Positions 1 through 10,600 of a stretch of DNA of 64,000 bases are shown here, piece after piece (position 1 is the first letter of the stretch; each line of letters starts with the position of its first letter). The DNA is taken from positions 3,782,001 to 3,846,000 of the forward strand of contig NZ_CP042431.1 in the NCBI RefSeq assembly GCF_007970185.1. Reading direction: 5' to 3'. Source of the stretch: Pseudobacter ginsenosidimutans (GTDB lineage Bacteria > Bacteroidota > Bacteroidia > Chitinophagales > Chitinophagaceae). The position numbers and the translations under genes were made by a program. The notes below the pieces were generated by a model, which saw nothing but the letters and a program-made list of their open reading frames with translations, had not been told where the DNA came from and did not search any database.

Positions 1-2863
1 CACCGGAAGTATCAGTACTCTCCGGCTCAAGGACTACGACAGTCGTATCAACACCACCGATTTTTTGACGGGACTTCAAAATAAGATTCCCGGCCTGCTG
101 ATCGATAACAATATACAGTTTGAAGGAAATACCCTGTTCCAGATCCGTGGCATTTCCACTATTAACGGCAACAGGCAACCGCTGATTGTGGTCGATGGCT
201 TCCCAACAGAACTTACGCTGAATATGATCGATCCTTACGAAGTTGAATCTGTTACCGTTTTGAAAGATGCCGCCGCCGCCACCATTTATGGAGCCCGGTC
301 CTCCAATGGCGTGATCATCATCGAAAGGAAAAAAGCCAAAGCCGGTAAAATGAATGTCAACTTCCGCTCCACCACAGGCTTTACTCCACGCGAGAACTAT
401 GAGCGCTACCGCTGGGATAAAGACGCATCCAACACCATCATCAGTGCTGATAAGATTGTCTACGAGAATATCAGTCCCCTGGGTTGGATGTTGATAACAG
501 AGCCTGCTTACAGTGACCAATATCCGTATGGGGTTCCTGCTCAGATCATGGCGCATTGGAGGTCATCCACAGATCCCATCACAATTGAAGAGAGAGACCG
601 GCAACTGGCCGAACTCGGGTCTTACAACAATACCAAAGATTATAAACGTCTTTTTCTGAGAACTGCCACCACCCAAACTTACAACCTCAGCATTTCCGGT
701 GGCAGCAGGGATGCTCTTTATTATCTCACGGCCAATTATCTTGGTAACCGCGCTACACAGATCAACAACAACAACAATCAATTCCGGCTTTCCGGTCGTA
801 CGATGCTGAATATCACCAAACGTTTATCGCTGGATATGACTACGGATTTTCAACAGGCAAGGGTCAATGCAGCGCCGGTACCGGATATTCACAGTATTTA
901 TCCATATGAGCATTTGCAGGATGAAAATGGTAACCCGATGCCTGTGTTCAACGGATCGTATTCCAATTCCTTTTATAATAATTTCCTGTTGTCTAAAAAT
1001 TTAAAAGACAACAGGTATTATCCACTGGTGGATGTTGATGAAGTAAGCAACAAATCTGTGACCCTCATCAACCGGATTACCGGTAACTTCCGTTACAATA
1101 TCGGTTATGGGCTCAATTTCAATCTCGGCGGCGTATTTGAAGTATCACGCATGGACGGCGATCAACTGTACGGGAAAAAATCTTCAAAAGCGCAACAATA
1201 TATTAACCGCTATACTTCATTTGATGCCGTCAATAACCGTTATACTTCAAGAGTGCCTGATGGCGGCATCCTGCAAAAGCAAGACCAAAGCAAACAGAGT
1301 TATACAGTTCGGGCACAGTTGAACTTTGATAAACAAATAGCCGGTGACCATGATCTCAATGCTATACTGGGTGCTGAAATAAGGGATCTTCTGGAGCGCT
1401 CCAACGGTGAGGCATATTTCGGATATGATGATCAGACGCTGCTGCACCAGCCGCTGGACTTTCGATCATTGCAGGATTATTTTCCAACCATGGCCAGGTC
1501 GAATCCCGCGTTATTGTATGATGATTTTTTCAAAGTCGGATACAGGAATGACCGCTATATATCTATTTACTCCAATCTTGTGTATACTTACCTGGGTAAA
1601 TATTCTTTATCCGGAAGTTTACGGATAGATCAATCCAATTTGTTTGGCACAGATCCCAAATACCGCTATAAGCCCTTATGGTCATTGGGAGCCGCCTGGA
1701 ATATCCACAAGGAAAATTTCATGCAGAATATGGAATGGTTGAAGTCTTTAAAGCTCCGTGCAGCTTATGGATTTAACGGGAATGTGGCCAGGAACTCGTT
1801 GCCCGAGGTTATTGCAAAGGCGGGTTTGACCAACAGTATCAACGCATCCTATGCATTGCCGATGCTGAGCCTGCTCTCATTGGCCAATAGCGGGCTGCGT
1901 TGGGAGCAAACCCAGAATTTCAATGCGGGCATCGACTATGAATTATTCAAGGGCATTACCGGTAGTGTGGATTATTATGTCAAAAAAAGCACGGATATTC
2001 TCGCCAATAACCAGATAGATGCCACCAAAGGCGCGCCCTCGGCCCTGGTGAACCAGGCCTCGATCCGTAACAATGGGGTGGAGGTAAGTCTCCACGCAGA
2101 CTGGATCACCCGTAAAAGATTCAACTGGAATTCCGGTCTGATCTTCTCTTATAACAACAGCAAAGTGCTGAACGTTTACAATAAGGATATCGGCAGCAGC
2201 GCCACTTCCTATAGCTATGTATTTGGCACCAATGCCAATTACCTGAAAGGCTATGCAGTGGGCGCCATGTTCGGTTATAGATACAAGGGAGTAGATGCTG
2301 AAGGGCATCCGCTGATCTTAGATAAGGATGGAGAAGGAAAGCGTTTCTTTACAGGTACCGATAATGGAATTAACGATGTGGTATACCTGGGCAGTTCCAT
2401 TCCGAAATACAATATGGGGCTCAGTAATAGGGTAGACATGGGTAATTTCTACTTTTATTGCATGATCAATTTTTACGGCGGTTTCAATATCCGTGTACCC
2501 GTTCCGAATGCCAGGGAGACCAGACCATTGGAGGGCGCCAATAATTTCTGGAAAAAGCCCGGTGATGAAACCAAACCCGGCATCTTGCCAGCCATCGCTA
2601 CTACCTATTATTCCTATCTGAGATATACAGACCAATACATTGTCAACAGCGCCTATCTCACTCTGGGTGATCTCACTGCCTCCTACACTTTCAAGAACAG
2701 CAGGTTTTTGAAGAAACAGGGTATCAATCTGGAGGTAAGGGCACAGGCATCCAATTTATACACTGTCGCATTCAACAAATATGATTACAGTATTGCGACG
2801 GGCAGTTATGAAAAAACATACATGACGCCCACGTATACAATGGCGTTGAATGTCAATTTCTGA
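1..2863 (+). CDS. SusC/RagA-family TonB-linked outer-membrane protein, 5' truncated by the window
   Basis: The frame is open from the window edge, so the signal peptide and N-terminal carboxypeptidase-like domain lie outside. What remains starts inside the TonB plug: GLQNKIPGLL, then QIRGISTINGNRQPLIVVDG and VTVLKDAAAATIYGARSSNG, the hallmark SusC plug motifs. About 800 residues of alternating beta-barrel sequence follow and end in the aromatic C-terminus MALNVNF. SusC proteins form the TonB-energised barrel that imports an oligomeric ligand delivered by the SusD lid. The next gene is a SusD lipoprotein 16 bp downstream and a TlpA-like gene follows, so this is the first gene seen of a SusC-SusD-TlpA operon. 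The substrate cannot be read from the sequence, and no glycosidase is adjacent. Confidence 0.95.
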   Translation, partial: TGSISTLRLKDYDSRINTTDFLTGLQNKIPGLLIDNNIQFEGNTLFQIRGISTINGNRQPLIVVDGFPTELTLNMIDPYEVESVTVLKDAAAATIYGARSSNGVIIIERKKAKAGKMNVNFRSTTGFTPRENYERYRWDKDASNTIISADKIVYENISPLGWMLITEPAYSDQYPYGVPAQIMAHWRSSTDPITIEERDRQLAELGSYNNTKDYKRLFLRTATTQTYNLSISGGSRDALYYLTANYLGNRATQINNNNNQFRLSGRTMLNITKRLSLDMTTDFQQARVNAAPVPDIHSIYPYEHLQDENGNPMPVFNGSYSNSFYNNFLLSKNLKDNRYYPLVDVDEVSNKSVTLINRITGNFRYNIGYGLNFNLGGVFEVSRMDGDQLYGKKSSKAQQYINRYTSFDAVNNRYTSRVPDGGILQKQDQSKQSYTVRAQLNFDKQIAGDHDLNAILGAEIRDLLERSNGEAYFGYDDQTLLHQPLDFRSLQDYFPTMARSNPALLYDDFFKVGYRNDRYISIYSNLVYTYLGKYSLSGSLRIDQSNLFGTDPKYRYKPLWSLGAAWNIHKENFMQNMEWLKSLKLRAAYGFNGNVARNSLPEVIAKAGLTNSINASYALPMLSLLSLANSGLRWEQTQNFNAGIDYELFKGITGSVDYYVKKSTDILANNQIDATKGAPSALVNQASIRNNGVEVSLHADWITRKRFNWNSGLIFSYNNSKVLNVYNKDIGSSATSYSYVFGTNANYLKGYAVGAMFGYRYKGVDAEGHPLILDKDGEGKRFFTGTDNGINDVVYLGSSIPKYNMGLSNRVDMGNFYFYCMINFYGGFNIRVPVPNARETRPLEGANNFWKKPGDETKPGILPAIATTYYSYLRYTDQYIVNSAYLTLGDLTASYTFKNSRFLKKQGINLEVRAQASNLYTVAFNKYDYSIATGSYEKTYMTPTYTMALNVNF

Positions 2864-2879
2864 TCTTAAAAAAAAGACA

Positions 2880-4256
2880 ATGAAGAGAAAAATCTTTTTA
2901 TACAGCATACTGGTACTCGTCTCCGCCTGCTTTTTGACGGCCTGCAATAAATACCTGGACCTGGAGCCGAAGGGGGTAAAAGTATTGACCACCACCACAG
3001 ATTATGACCAATGGATGAACAGCACTGCCATCATCAACTGTATTCCCAATGAACTGAATTTGCTGGCAGACAATGTAGACAACGCTATCATTCCTACGCC
3101 ACCTATCAGTGCCAGCGACTTTGTTTACACCTGGCAGCCGCAGTTTTCAGTGGATGTTGCCGCTACTCCTCTTATTTGGGCAAGGCTCTACTCAAACATA
3201 TATTACTGTAATACTGTGCTGCAGGGCATTGACGAAGCTTCGGGGCCGGCAGAGAAAAAAAGGCAATTGAAAGCTGAAGCTCTGCTGGTTCGTGCATCTT
3301 ATTATTTGTACCTCGTAAACCTTTATGGCAAACCGTACAAAGCAAGCACGGCGGCTACTGACCCGGCTGTCCCCTTCGTAACATCCAATGACCTGGAGGC
3401 ATCAGTACCTGCACGCAGCTCCGTTCAGGAGATCTACCAACATATCATTACGGATATAACAGCAGCAATTCCGGACCTTCCGGCAAATAATGAGATTACC
3501 CGTTTCAGAAGCAGCGTAGCCGCAGGGTATAGTATGCTGGCCAGGGCTTACCTGTATATGGGAGATTTTCCGAAGGCCGCACAGAATGCCCAACTGGCTT
3601 TGGATAAAGGCCCTGATGAAATAGTGGATTATTCCGGTATGGCCGATCCCAAACCCATTGCGTTTATGGCTTACAGGCCCGATGTGATTTGGGGCCAGAT
3701 GGCCGTGGCGGCAGCCAACAGGGAAATTCCAACGCTCGATTTTCTTCGCAGCTTTGATACCAAGGACAAACGCCTCCTGTTCTTTTATACCCCTCTTGGC
3801 AATTTCAGTTTTCCAACAAGAGGTGCTGTAAGGTTCCAGCCCAATCCCTCTTTTGCAACCAGTCAACCCAACTATGGAACATCCGTAGCTGAAATGCGAC
3901 TGATCCTGGCGGAAGCGGCAGCACGCGCCAATGACCTGCCAACGGCCATAAATGAATTGCATCTTGTACGTAAGTGCCGGTTTGCACCGGCTGATTATGT
4001 AAAATACGAATCTGATGACCAGGATGAAGTATTTAAAAAAGTACTCACTGAAAGAACTTTTGAACTTGCATATTCTGCTCATCGCTGGTTTGATATGCGC
4101 AGGTTGGATGCTGAAGGATTGATGCCGGAAGTGAAAAGATATGACGGACAGGGAAATGTGATCGCTACCCTTTCGCCTAACAGTAATAAATATACGCTTC
4201 AGATCCCCATGCAGGTACTTTACTACAATACTAACTGGCCACAAAACCCGCAATAA
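2880..4256 (+). CDS. SusD/RagB-family outer-membrane lipoprotein
   Basis: The chosen start gives MKRKIFLYSILVLVSACFL followed by TAC, a lipoprotein signal with the lipidated Cys at residue 22; an in-frame ATG 30 bp upstream overlaps susC and only adds a charged tail. The mature start CNKYLDLEPKG is typical of SusD proteins. Helical TPR-like segments (RASYYLYLVNLYGKPY, MLARAYLYMGDFPKAAQNA) and the C-terminal ERTFELAYSAHRWFDMRRL motif support the SusD/RagB family. It should sit on the cell surface as a lid over the upstream SusC barrel. At 458 residues it is within the family range. The TlpA-like gene starts 2 bp after its stop. Confidence 0.95.
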   Translation: MKRKIFLYSILVLVSACFLTACNKYLDLEPKGVKVLTTTTDYDQWMNSTAIINCIPNELNLLADNVDNAIIPTPPISASDFVYTWQPQFSVDVAATPLIWARLYSNIYYCNTVLQGIDEASGPAEKKRQLKAEALLVRASYYLYLVNLYGKPYKASTAATDPAVPFVTSNDLEASVPARSSVQEIYQHIITDITAAIPDLPANNEITRFRSSVAAGYSMLARAYLYMGDFPKAAQNAQLALDKGPDEIVDYSGMADPKPIAFMAYRPDVIWGQMAVAAANREIPTLDFLRSFDTKDKRLLFFYTPLGNFSFPTRGAVRFQPNPSFATSQPNYGTSVAEMRLILAEAAARANDLPTAINELHLVRKCRFAPADYVKYESDDQDEVFKKVLTERTFELAYSAHRWFDMRRLDAEGLMPEVKRYDGQGNVIATLSPNSNKYTLQIPMQVLYYNTNWPQNPQ

Positions 4257-4258
4257 AC

Positions 4259-5368
4259 ATGAAAAAAAATATTCTGATCCTGATACTGGCGCTGCCCCTC
4301 TCATTATTTTCTCAACAGGTAAGCTATAAGGTCAGGGGGAAAATCGATGCCCGGAATGCACCACAGGGGATTTACCTGTATCATGGAAATTCATTGTCAG
4401 ACCGGGCTGACACTGCCCGCATAAAGAAGGGAGAATTTATGTTTGAAGGTTCTGTTACGGCTCCTAAATCAGTTAATATCATTTTCCAATATGGCGCCAG
4501 GCAGAAGAGCCTGAATCTTTACCTGGAGCCCGGTGTTATCACCATCAATGGAGCAGATTCTTTGGAAGCAGCCACTGTTGAAGGTGGTGCAGTCAATGCA
4601 GAAAATGAGATGTTGAAAGCCTCATTGAAAAGGCAGGACCAAAGAAAGAAGGATCTGATCGATGTTTTCAAGTCTTTATCGGAAGAAAAACGCAAGGATT
4701 CACAACTGAAAGCTGCTCTCGATGCAGGTTTGATATTGATTAAAGAAGGGAAAAGACAGGCATATATCGATTTTATCAGGCAAAACCCTGGCAGTTTCGT
4801 CAGCCTGGATGCATTGAAAACTCTTGGAGGTGTTATTCCCGATCATGATCTGGTAGCGCCGCTATTCAATTCACTTGCGCCCGGTATACAAAATACGGAA
4901 TCTGGTAAAGAATATGCCAGGCGTTTGGATGCCATTGCTGCAACAACCATCGGCAAAATGGCACCAGACTTTACACAAAATGATACACTCGGCAATCCGG
5001 TAAGGCTCTCGGACCTGAGAGGGAAATATGTACTGATCGAATTCTGGGCGTCCTGGTGCGGCCCCTGCCGGGTGGAAAACCCGGTTTTGGTCAGCATTTA
5101 TAATGAGTATCACAATAAAAACTTTGAGATCCTGGGCATTTCAATGGACGACGAAAAAGGTAAAAATGCCTGGCTGGCTGCCATTCGAAAAGATAATTTG
5201 CCCTGGATAAATGTTTCCGATCTCAAAGCAAAAGAGAATATCCCGGGCAGGTTGTTTGATATCAAAGCGATTCCTCAGAATGTACTGGTAGATACCACTG
5301 GTAAGATCATCGGCAGAAATGTAAAAGGGGAAGCACTGCGTAAAAAATTAAATGAAATATTGCAATAG
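4259..5368 (+). CDS. TlpA-family thiol-disulfide oxidoreductase with N-terminal DUF4369-like domain
   Basis: A short signal peptide (MKKNILILILALPLSLFS) is followed by a beta-rich N-terminal domain of the DUF4369 type (YKVRGKIDARNAPQGIYLYH), a helical linker, and a C-terminal AhpC/TSA-thioredoxin fold with the redox motif FWASWCGPCRVENP near residue 266 and the cis-proline region KAIPQNVLVD. TlpA proteins reduce disulfides in the cell envelope. It is the third gene of the SusC-SusD-TlpA operon and a strong intrinsic terminator follows about 100 bp later. The substrate is unknown; the coupling to SusCD suggests handling of an imported cysteine-containing ligand or upkeep of the transporter (inference). 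Confidence 0.9.
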   Translation: MKKNILILILALPLSLFSQQVSYKVRGKIDARNAPQGIYLYHGNSLSDRADTARIKKGEFMFEGSVTAPKSVNIIFQYGARQKSLNLYLEPGVITINGADSLEAATVEGGAVNAENEMLKASLKRQDQRKKDLIDVFKSLSEEKRKDSQLKAALDAGLILIKEGKRQAYIDFIRQNPGSFVSLDALKTLGGVIPDHDLVAPLFNSLAPGIQNTESGKEYARRLDAIAATTIGKMAPDFTQNDTLGNPVRLSDLRGKYVLIEFWASWCGPCRVENPVLVSIYNEYHNKNFEILGISMDDEKGKNAWLAAIRKDNLPWINVSDLKAKENIPGRLFDIKAIPQNVLVDTTGKIIGRNVKGEALRKKLNEILQ

Positions 5369-5466
5369 TTGATTGCTCCTGCAATTTGATGAGATTTGCG
5401 ATTAACAGTTTTCCTGCTAAATTTCTTATCCACCGCCACGGGAAATTACACCCGCCAATAATAGAG

Positions 5467-5498
5467 AAAGCCTGTAAGGATTCCTTGCAGGCTTTTTT
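5467..5498 (+). terminator. Intrinsic terminator after the first SusCD-TlpA operon
   Basis: AAAGCCTG-T-AAGG pairs with CCTT-G-CAGGCTTT around a tight loop and runs into six T residues. It separates the first operon from the sigma factor gene. Confidence 0.85.
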
Positions 5499-5633
5499 CA
5501 TGCCCGATTTTTTTATTTTCGCTATCTTTCACCAGTTAAGGCCTGAGATCAGATAACCCTATACAGGTATGTCTCCCGGCCAGCTGCCTATCCTGCTATC
5601 ATCGATGCTTGCTGATCTAACTGAAAATTTCAA

Positions 5634-6233
5634 GTGTTAGCGTTGCCGGAAATTCATCCATATAATTTCAAAGAACTGCTTTGGGAAATAGCGGAAGGAA
5701 ATGAAAACTCCTTTGCTGTTCTCTATCGTCACTATGCACGTACACTGCTGCCTTTTTTCAGAAAATTCACCCGCGACGAGTCTTCCGCCAGCGATATGCT
5801 GCAGAATACCTTCCTGTCTATCTGGCTCGACAGGGCTAAACTGCCCGATATCGATAACCTCGATGCTTTTGTGTATAAAGTGGCTGCAAACCGGGCCTAT
5901 ACCTGGATGGCGAAACTAAGGTCTGTTGAAAGGCTCGATGCCATTGCCGCATCCCGTGCTGCACCTGCACAGGATATTACTTACCAGGATGTCTTATTCC
6001 GTGAAGCTCAGAAGCTGGTGCAGGAAGCAGTGGATGAAATGCCTGCCAAACGTAAACAGATCTTTCAATTGTATAAAGAGAAAGGTCTAAAGTACAATGA
6101 GATCGCAATGCAACTCAATATTTCGGCCAGTACAGCCCGGAATGCAGTGGCGGCAGCACTCGATTCCATAAGGGCCAAACTCGTTGAATCCGGCCTCTAT
6201 ATTTTTTTTATACTTTTTTTTGGTTCCCGATAG
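5634..6233 (+). CDS. ECF-type RNA polymerase sigma factor (FecI-like, Bacteroidota expansion)
   Basis: The protein has 199 residues. Sigma-70 region 2 is seen at about residues 22-66 (FAVLYRHYARTLLPFFRKF, then SDMLQNTFLSIWLDR) and region 4 at about 135-183 (EMPAKRKQIFQLYKEKGL, YNEIAMQLNISASTARN). The start is a GTG; no in-frame ATG lies closer to the conserved region. The C-terminus is unusually hydrophobic (YIFFILFF), a feature seen in Chitinophagaceae relatives. The next gene, 50 bp on, is a FecR-type anti-sigma factor and a SusC with an STN domain follows, so the expected model is cell-surface signalling: ligand-bound SusC signals through FecR to free this sigma factor, which then transcribes the downstream susCD-tlpA genes. 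Confidence 0.93.
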   Translation: MLALPEIHPYNFKELLWEIAEGNENSFAVLYRHYARTLLPFFRKFTRDESSASDMLQNTFLSIWLDRAKLPDIDNLDAFVYKVAANRAYTWMAKLRSVERLDAIAASRAAPAQDITYQDVLFREAQKLVQEAVDEMPAKRKQIFQLYKEKGLKYNEIAMQLNISASTARNAVAAALDSIRAKLVESGLYIFFILFFGSR

Positions 6234-6283
6234 ACAAAATGAATGGCTGCTCAGCCATTATTGATAGAACCTAATTTGATACT

Positions 6284-7480
6284 GTGAACGAGCGGCTACA
6301 ATACTTGATCAACCGATGCAATAAAGGGCAGTTGTCTGACCAGGAATGGCAGGAACTGAAAACACTGGCTACAGAAGAAAACCATGAAGTGTTTACTTCC
6401 GTGCTGGAGGCGCAGCTTCATCAGACAACGGAAAAGCTTGCCGAAGATGAGGTATCCTGGGAATTTGAGATCCGGCAGATCGTTGCTGTGGATCAGGTTT
6501 CCCGTAAAGTTGCTTCTATACCTCGCATAGCATACCTGCGCAGATGGTGGGTAGCGGCTTCAGTAGTACTGCTGTTGACGGCAGGATATTTCTTCTGGTG
6601 GAGTGCTGCCGAACGAAAATCAGGCTCCCTGCCTGTAGTGGCAAAGAACAACGATGTGGCTCCGGGAAAACAAGGAGCAATGCTTACTCTCCACAATGGT
6701 GCAGTGGTGCTGCTGGATACAATGAAGAATGGGATAGTGGCGCTGCAGGATGGAGCCGTGGCCCGTGTTGAGAATGGTATACTGCGATATGAAGGAAATG
6801 CAGGAAGGGAAGTTTACAATACAATGTCTACTCCCAAAGGACGGCAGTTCCAGGTGATCCTGCCAGATGGTTCAAATGTTTGGCTGAATGCAGCCAGCTC
6901 CATTCGTTATCCTGCCAGTTTCACCGGTAAGGAAAGAAAGGTGGAGATCAGTGGCGAAGCCTATTTCGAAGTAACCAGCAATCCGCAAATGCCTTTCCGT
7001 GTTGTGATAGATCATCAGGCAGAAGTGGAAGTGCTGGGCACTGCGTTCAATATAAATGCTTACCTGGATGATAAACGTATCAACACTACATTGCTGGAAG
7101 GAAGCATCAAAGTAAGCAGGCTGACCAATACTGGTAAGGACCGGCAAGCAGCATCCGGTGTGATCCTGAAGCAGGGACAGGAAGTACAGATCGGCCAGGA
7201 TCAGCAATCAGCGCCTCAGATCATCGATAAGGCCGATATAGAAAAAGTGATGGCCTGGAAAAATGGATTGTTCAATTTCAATGATATGCCTTTGCCAACT
7301 GTAATGAATCAATTGGCAAGATGGTATGATATCGACATAAAATATGAAGGGGAAATTCCCGACCGGATATTTGCCGGAGAAATCACAAGGGATCTGTCTT
7401 TATCTCAATTACTGTTATTGTTCAAAGACATCGGTATCAGGTACGAGATAAAGGGGCGCACACTCATCATCAAACCTTAA
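6284..7480 (+). CDS. FecR-family anti-sigma factor with DUF4974 C-terminal domain
   Basis: The cytoplasmic N-terminus (about 85 residues) is followed by one membrane helix (WWVAASVVLLLTAGYFFWW). The periplasmic FecR domain lies at about residues 175-250 with TPKGRQFQVILPDGSNVWLN, SSIRYPASF and VEISGEAYFEV, and a C-terminal DUF4974 domain reads FNFNDMPLPTVMNQLARWYD to the end. The start is GTG, MNERLQYLINR. FecR proteins bind the ECF sigma factor inside the cell and sense the STN domain of the partner transporter outside. Gene order sigma-fecR-susC makes this the regulator of the SusC at 7647-11378. Confidence 0.94.
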   Translation: MNERLQYLINRCNKGQLSDQEWQELKTLATEENHEVFTSVLEAQLHQTTEKLAEDEVSWEFEIRQIVAVDQVSRKVASIPRIAYLRRWWVAASVVLLLTAGYFFWWSAAERKSGSLPVVAKNNDVAPGKQGAMLTLHNGAVVLLDTMKNGIVALQDGAVARVENGILRYEGNAGREVYNTMSTPKGRQFQVILPDGSNVWLNAASSIRYPASFTGKERKVEISGEAYFEVTSNPQMPFRVVIDHQAEVEVLGTAFNINAYLDDKRINTTLLEGSIKVSRLTNTGKDRQAASGVILKQGQEVQIGQDQQSAPQIIDKADIEKVMAWKNGLFNFNDMPLPTVMNQLARWYDIDIKYEGEIPDRIFAGEITRDLSLSQLLLLFKDIGIRYEIKGRTLIIKP

Positions 7481-7646
7481 TACAGCCCGAACATCAACTT
7501 GCTCGTCATATAAGCGAAAAGCTTACCAGCATCAAATGTTATCCAAATAAAAACCGGCTCCCGTGGAGCAGGAACCGGTATACGTCTGGATAATAAAAAA
7601 GGTCCTCGCAGACTGCTTAATTATCAAACCAAACAAATGCAAAAGT

Positions 7647-10600
7647 ATGCAAATTGTTCAGATTCCCTATGCACTACCGGGAAGATGGCTCACCGCCAAA
7701 ACGCTGCTGATCATGAAACTAACGGCCATGCTTTTATTGATCGCCTGTATGCAGGTAACTGCCAATGGATTTTCGCAGGCATCGGTCACATTCTCCGGCG
7801 ATAATGTGAGGATCGAAAAGATCATGAATGTTATCAAGAAACAAACCGGATATGTTTTTTTCTTCGACAAAACGATCCTGGAATCCGCCCATCCCGTTTC
7901 CATTCGCGCGCGGGACATGCCACTGGCTGAGTTTCTGGACCAGGTGCTCAGTGAACAACCTTTCAGGTATACGTTCAGGAACAAAACCATTGTGCTTTCC
8001 GGCAAACCCGCTGCCATGCTACCATCTGCAGAAGTCCTACTGCTCTGGCCTCCGCCGGTTGATCTCAAAGGGAAGGTTTTGAATGAAACCGGTGAACCGG
8101 TGGTAGCCACTATTACTGTAAAAGGATCCCCCAAAGCAACTACCACCAATCTCAATGGAGAATTCACGCTGAAAGATGTGGATGAAAATGCAATACTGAT
8201 CATTAGTGGGGTCAGCATCGAAACGATCGATGTAAAAGTGAACGGAAGAAAAGACCTGGGTGCGATAACGGTAAAAGTCAGGATAAAATCTGAGGAAGAA
8301 GTAACTATCGTGGTGAATACCGGTTACCAGAAATTATCGAAAGAAAGAAGCGCAGGATCCTATTCCAAACCAAACCTTGCAGTGGTGATGGAAAGAAGCA
8401 GTTCCATGAATATACTGCAACGTCTTGACGGACTGGTGCCCGGACTAACGGTGAACAATGCTCCGAATTCTCCTAATCCTCTCCTGATCCGCGGACTGAA
8501 CACCCTGGGTGTTCCGGATGCTTATAACCGTTACTCCAATAATTCCGGCACCAACAGGAATCCGCTCTTTATTGTAGATGGAATTCAAATGGATGATATT
8601 GCTTCCATCAACCCGCAGGACGTTGCCGATATTACCGTATTGAAAGATGCTACAGCTGCTTCCATCTGGGGCGCCCGGGCTTCGAATGGTGTGATAGTGA
8701 TCACCAGCCGCAAAGGCAATATGAACGAGAAGATCAGGGTCAGGTACAATGCCTTCATGAATTTTCAGGGAATGCCGGACCTGGAATATATGCCGGTGCT
8801 GAGCAGCAAGCAATATATTCAAACTGTTGAAGAGATCTTCGATCCTGTTACCTTTCCCTGGCAAGATGTAAGTTCTTTTTCCAATAGCGCCGGTTCCGGT
8901 GTGCCGCCACATGAAGTAATCTTATACAACAGGTACAGGGGGCTTATCTCCGAATCGGATGCCCGCAAAAGTCTCGATAGCCTGGCTTCCATCAACAACC
9001 TGCAACAGATCGAAGACCTCTGGTTCCGCAAAGCATCGCTGATGAACCATACGGTATCTGTGTCAGGCGGATCAAAAGCCTATTCTTTTTATGGTTCACT
9101 GGCCTATACAGATACCCGTTCTCCCAGGCCCGGCGATGAAAATCATTCGTATAAAGTAAACTTTCGGCAAGACCTCAATCTGAACAAACATATTCAGCTT
9201 TATCTGATCACAGACCTCACCAATACAAGGACCTCATCCAAAAGGAATATCAATATCGATAACCGATTCTATCCTTACCAGTTATTCAGGGATGCCAATG
9301 GAAATAACCTGCCGATGGGATATATGGGCATAGCCAGTGATTCCGTTATGAAAGATTTTCAGAATAAGAGCCGGTTGAATCTCGACTATATTCCCCTTGA
9401 TGAATTCAATTACGGATATACCAAAAGCGATGGCATCCTCGGAAGGATCACAGCAGGACTGACTGTCAGACTCGTGAATGGACTCAGGTTCGAAGGATTG
9501 TACGGGTATGTGAAGGGAACCAATAAGACCACCAGTTTCGATGGAGAAAAGAGTTATGGAGTAAGAACGGAACTGGCCGCATTAACGGTAGCTCCAACTA
9601 CTCCCAATGGAAAGCCCACCTACTACCTGCCTTCCACAGGCGGCAAGTACAATGTGAACAACAGGAACCAGACCAACTGGACCATCAGAAATCAATTGGT
9701 CTATGATAATGCCTGGAACAACAGGCTTCATCAATTGACACTGCTGGCAGGCCAGGAAGCACAGGAATTGTTTTCCAATACCAATGCCAGTACAGTCTGG
9801 GGATATGATGAAGCCCTTCAGACATTTGCGCTGATCGATTATGCTGCATTGCGTACCAATGGGGTAGCCAATACCGTTATACCTTCCACTTTCGGAAGGA
9901 ATTATTTCTATGGCGTTCCATTTTTCCAGTCGGAAAGCCAGACAAGATTTACTTCCTACTATGCAAACGCCGGATATACCTACAATAGAAAATATACGAT
10001 CAACGGTAGCTGGCGGGTAGATAAAAGCAATCTGTATGGGTTGGACAAATCTGCCCAGAACAGACCGGTATGGAGCACTGGTTTGAAATGGACGCTCAGT
10101 GAAGAGCAATTCATGAGCGGACTGGATTGGATTGAGCAACTGGCTTTCAGGGCAACCTATGGCATTACCGGTAATTCGCCTGCGCCGGGCACTGCTTCTT
10201 CCTACGATGTATTGTCTGCTGCATCCAATGCAAATCTTCCCGGCGGCATCGGTCTCAGCATTGCTACAGCCGCAAACCCACGCCTGACCTGGGAAAGCAC
10301 CAAAACGATCAACCTGGGTCTGGACTTCAGTCTGGTGAAAAGCAGGCTTAGCGGGTCATTGGATTATTACAGCAAAAAAACGGAGAACCTGTTAGGTCGC
10401 ATGCCGGCTAATGGCTTTACCGGTTATTCTGCCATCATTGGAAATTTTGGCGACCTGAAAAATACGGGAATAGAACTCAGCCTGAACTCCATCAATCTGC
10501 GTACAAAAAATTTCAGCTGGAGCAGTTTGCTGAATATTGCCTACAATAAAAATACGATCACACAGCTCAATAGCCCTATTGCTGTTACTACAGCCCGGGA

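Noticed and set aside
7552-7579. Hairpin AACCGG...ACCGGT upstream of the second susC
   Set aside because: The stem is short with unpaired bases and has no T-run, so it is not a convincing terminator or attenuator.
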